A stretch of DNA of 12,708 nt from Treponema sp. (GTDB lineage: Bacteria; Spirochaetota; Spirochaetia; Treponematales; Breznakiellaceae): the NCBI GenBank assembly GCA_031266635.1, contig JAISAN010000164.1, forward strand, positions 1-12,708, written 5' to 3'. The notes below the pieces were generated by a model that did no database searches, had not been told where the DNA came from, and worked only from the letters and a program-made list of their open reading frames with translations. The position numbers and the translations under genes are program-made. This document shows, in pieces, positions 11,526 to 12,708 of this stretch (position 1 is the stretch's first letter; each line of letters opens with the position of its first letter).

Positions 11526-12708
11526 AACGGATAATTCTGAAACCCGGCGAGGAAAACCGTATCCTGGCGGGACACCCCTGGGTTTACGATAACGAGGTTG
11601 CCCAGATACTCGAAGGGAGCGGCGCGGGGGCCCGCCCCGCGAATTTAGAGCCCGGTGAGCCGGCGAACGTGGAAAGTTCCCGAAAGCGGTATCTGGGCCG
11701 GGCTTTTGTGAACCCCCAATCCAAAATTATCGCCCGGATCTACAGCCCCTCCAAAGAAGGGGTGGACAAGGGGTTTTTCAAACGCCGTATCCGGGAGGCC
11801 CTGGGGCGGCGGGCCATGAGCCCCGGTCTTTTGCCGGCGGAGCCCGGCACGGAACGGACCGCCGCCGGAGACACGCCGCAGGATTCGGGCCGGCTCCTCT
11901 TCGGCGAGGCGGATTTTCTCCCCGGCCTTATTATCGACCGCTTCAGGGGCTGGCCCCTGGCGGACATTGAGGCCGCCGTCTGCGAACTGCCCCTTACTTT
12001 TGCGGCCGTCCAGGACAAGCTGGGCCCCCCGTCTTCCTGGCTGTCCCTCCAGTTTTTAATATACGGCATCGACTGCCGCCAAGAGGAGATTCTTGCCGCC
12101 CTGGAAGAAGCGCTGGAACCCCAGGCGGGGATCTATGAAAAATCCGGGGCCAGGGTGCGGGAGCTTGAGGGGCTCCCCCTGCGGGAAGGGGTCCTCCGGG
12201 GCGCGTTCCCCGCGGGGGGAATCGTGATTTTTGAAAACGGCCTTCCCTTTTTGGTAGACCCCGCGGAGGGCCAGAAGACCGGCCATTTCTTTGACCAGAA
12301 AGAAAACCGCCTTTGGGCCGCGTGTTTTGGCCGGAGCCTTTTTGACGAACGGGGAACCGGGGATTCCCCGGCCCGGATTCTGGACGCCTGTTCCTATACC
12401 GGGGGCTTTGCCATCCACCTGGTCCGGCTGAGCGCCGTCTGGGGCTCTAATGTCCGGGCCGCAGCGGTGGATGTTTCCGCCGCCGCCCTGGAAACCCTGA
12501 AAAAAAACGCCCGCCTTAACCGGATTGCGGACCGGATTGAAACCGCCGAGGCCGATGTCTTTGAGGACCTGCGGCTCCGTGACCAGCGCAAAGAAAAATT
12601 CGACATGGTCATTTTGGATCCCCCGGCTTTTGCCAAATCCCGTTCCGCTTTGGGCGAAGCCCTCAAAGGCTACCGGGAGATCAACTACCGGGCCTTACGG
12701 CTCCTTAA
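11522..12708 (+). CDS. rlmI: RlmI-type 23S rRNA cytosine-C5 methyltransferase, 3' end missing
   Basis: The reading frame is open from ATG 11522 to the window edge (395 codons plus two bases). The start overlaps the ppk stop as ATGA. Residues ~1-75 are a PUA-like RNA-binding domain (LAGHPWVYDNEV, YLGRAFVNPQSKIIARIYS). A middle domain contains LPGLIIDRF and YEKSGARVRELEGL. The catalytic Rossmann domain then begins with DPAEGQKTGHFFDQKENR, the SAM loop ILDACSYTGGFAIHL, VDVSAAALETLKKNARLN and the catalytic DPPAFAKS motif followed by GYREINYRALRLL. This matches E. coli RlmI, which methylates C1962 of 23S rRNA with SAM. The catalytic Cys motif nearer the C-terminus is off the window, so activity cannot be confirmed. 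The protein is longer than E. coli RlmI (396) because of two low-complexity insertions, near residues 34-57 and 104-126. It is the third gene of the ppx-ppk operon. Confidence 0.88.
   Translation, partial: MKRIILKPGEENRILAGHPWVYDNEVAQILEGSGAGARPANLEPGEPANVESSRKRYLGRAFVNPQSKIIARIYSPSKEGVDKGFFKRRIREALGRRAMSPGLLPAEPGTERTAAGDTPQDSGRLLFGEADFLPGLIIDRFRGWPLADIEAAVCELPLTFAAVQDKLGPPSSWLSLQFLIYGIDCRQEEILAALEEALEPQAGIYEKSGARVRELEGLPLREGVLRGAFPAGGIVIFENGLPFLVDPAEGQKTGHFFDQKENRLWAACFGRSLFDERGTGDSPARILDACSYTGGFAIHLVRLSAVWGSNVRAAAVDVSAAALETLKKNARLNRIADRIETAEADVFEDLRLRDQRKEKFDMVILDPPAFAKSRSALGEALKGYREINYRALRLL

Noticed and set aside
1..12708. CRISPR array, tRNA or rRNA genes, insertion sequence or prophage
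   Set aside because: No regularly spaced short repeats, cloverleaf-like sequences, transposase or phage-like proteins were seen. The only tandem repeat has two long copies.

Overview
The window looks like chromosomal DNA from a GC-rich spirochaete, most likely a Treponema relative. The main evidence is the elongation factor G, which has the AHIDSGKTT P-loop of the spirochaete/planctomycete/mitochondrial EF-G1 class instead of the usual AHIDAGKTT. A stand-alone receiver/HD-GYP protein and a Ppx/GppA-HD protein fit this placement but do not prove it. The species assignment is inference. I see no phage, transposase, tRNA, rRNA or CRISPR.

Layout, left to right. (1) 1-773: the 3' part of dapB (lysine/diaminopimelate synthesis), with its 5' end off the window. 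(2) An extended -10 promoter, then 820-1938, a receiver + HD-GYP cyclic-di-GMP phosphodiesterase. (3) 1939-2086: two perfect hairpins that share one core, followed at 2087-2626 by a small exported protein of unknown function. (4) 2623-3633, minus strand: a cation diffusion facilitator whose stop codon interlocks with that of its convergent neighbour. (5) 3634-4090: a 457-base gene-free region. It holds two tandem copies of a ~123-base element, each closed by an intrinsic terminator on the plus strand, then a good promoter and a structured leader for fusA. (6) 4091-6184 fusA and 6222-6926 a RecA/KaiC-like ATPase, probably one transcript. (7) A hairpin, then 7020-7712, a protein resembling a short-chain dehydrogenase without its catalytic residues. 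(8) 7801-9333 Ppx/GppA-HD, 9345-11525 polyphosphate kinase and 11522-12708 the start of an RlmI-type rRNA methyltransferase. These three are tightly packed and form a likely operon.

The genes fall into growth and stress functions: cell-wall precursor supply, c-di-GMP turnover, metal efflux, translocation, polyphosphate synthesis and breakdown, and ribosome modification. Placing the ppx-like gene and ppk together under one promoter suggests that polyphosphate (or pppGpp) turnover and synthesis are expressed jointly.

The part least explained by known genes is 3683-3929. Its two copies keep the terminator stem through compensatory base changes, which points to a function at the RNA level.
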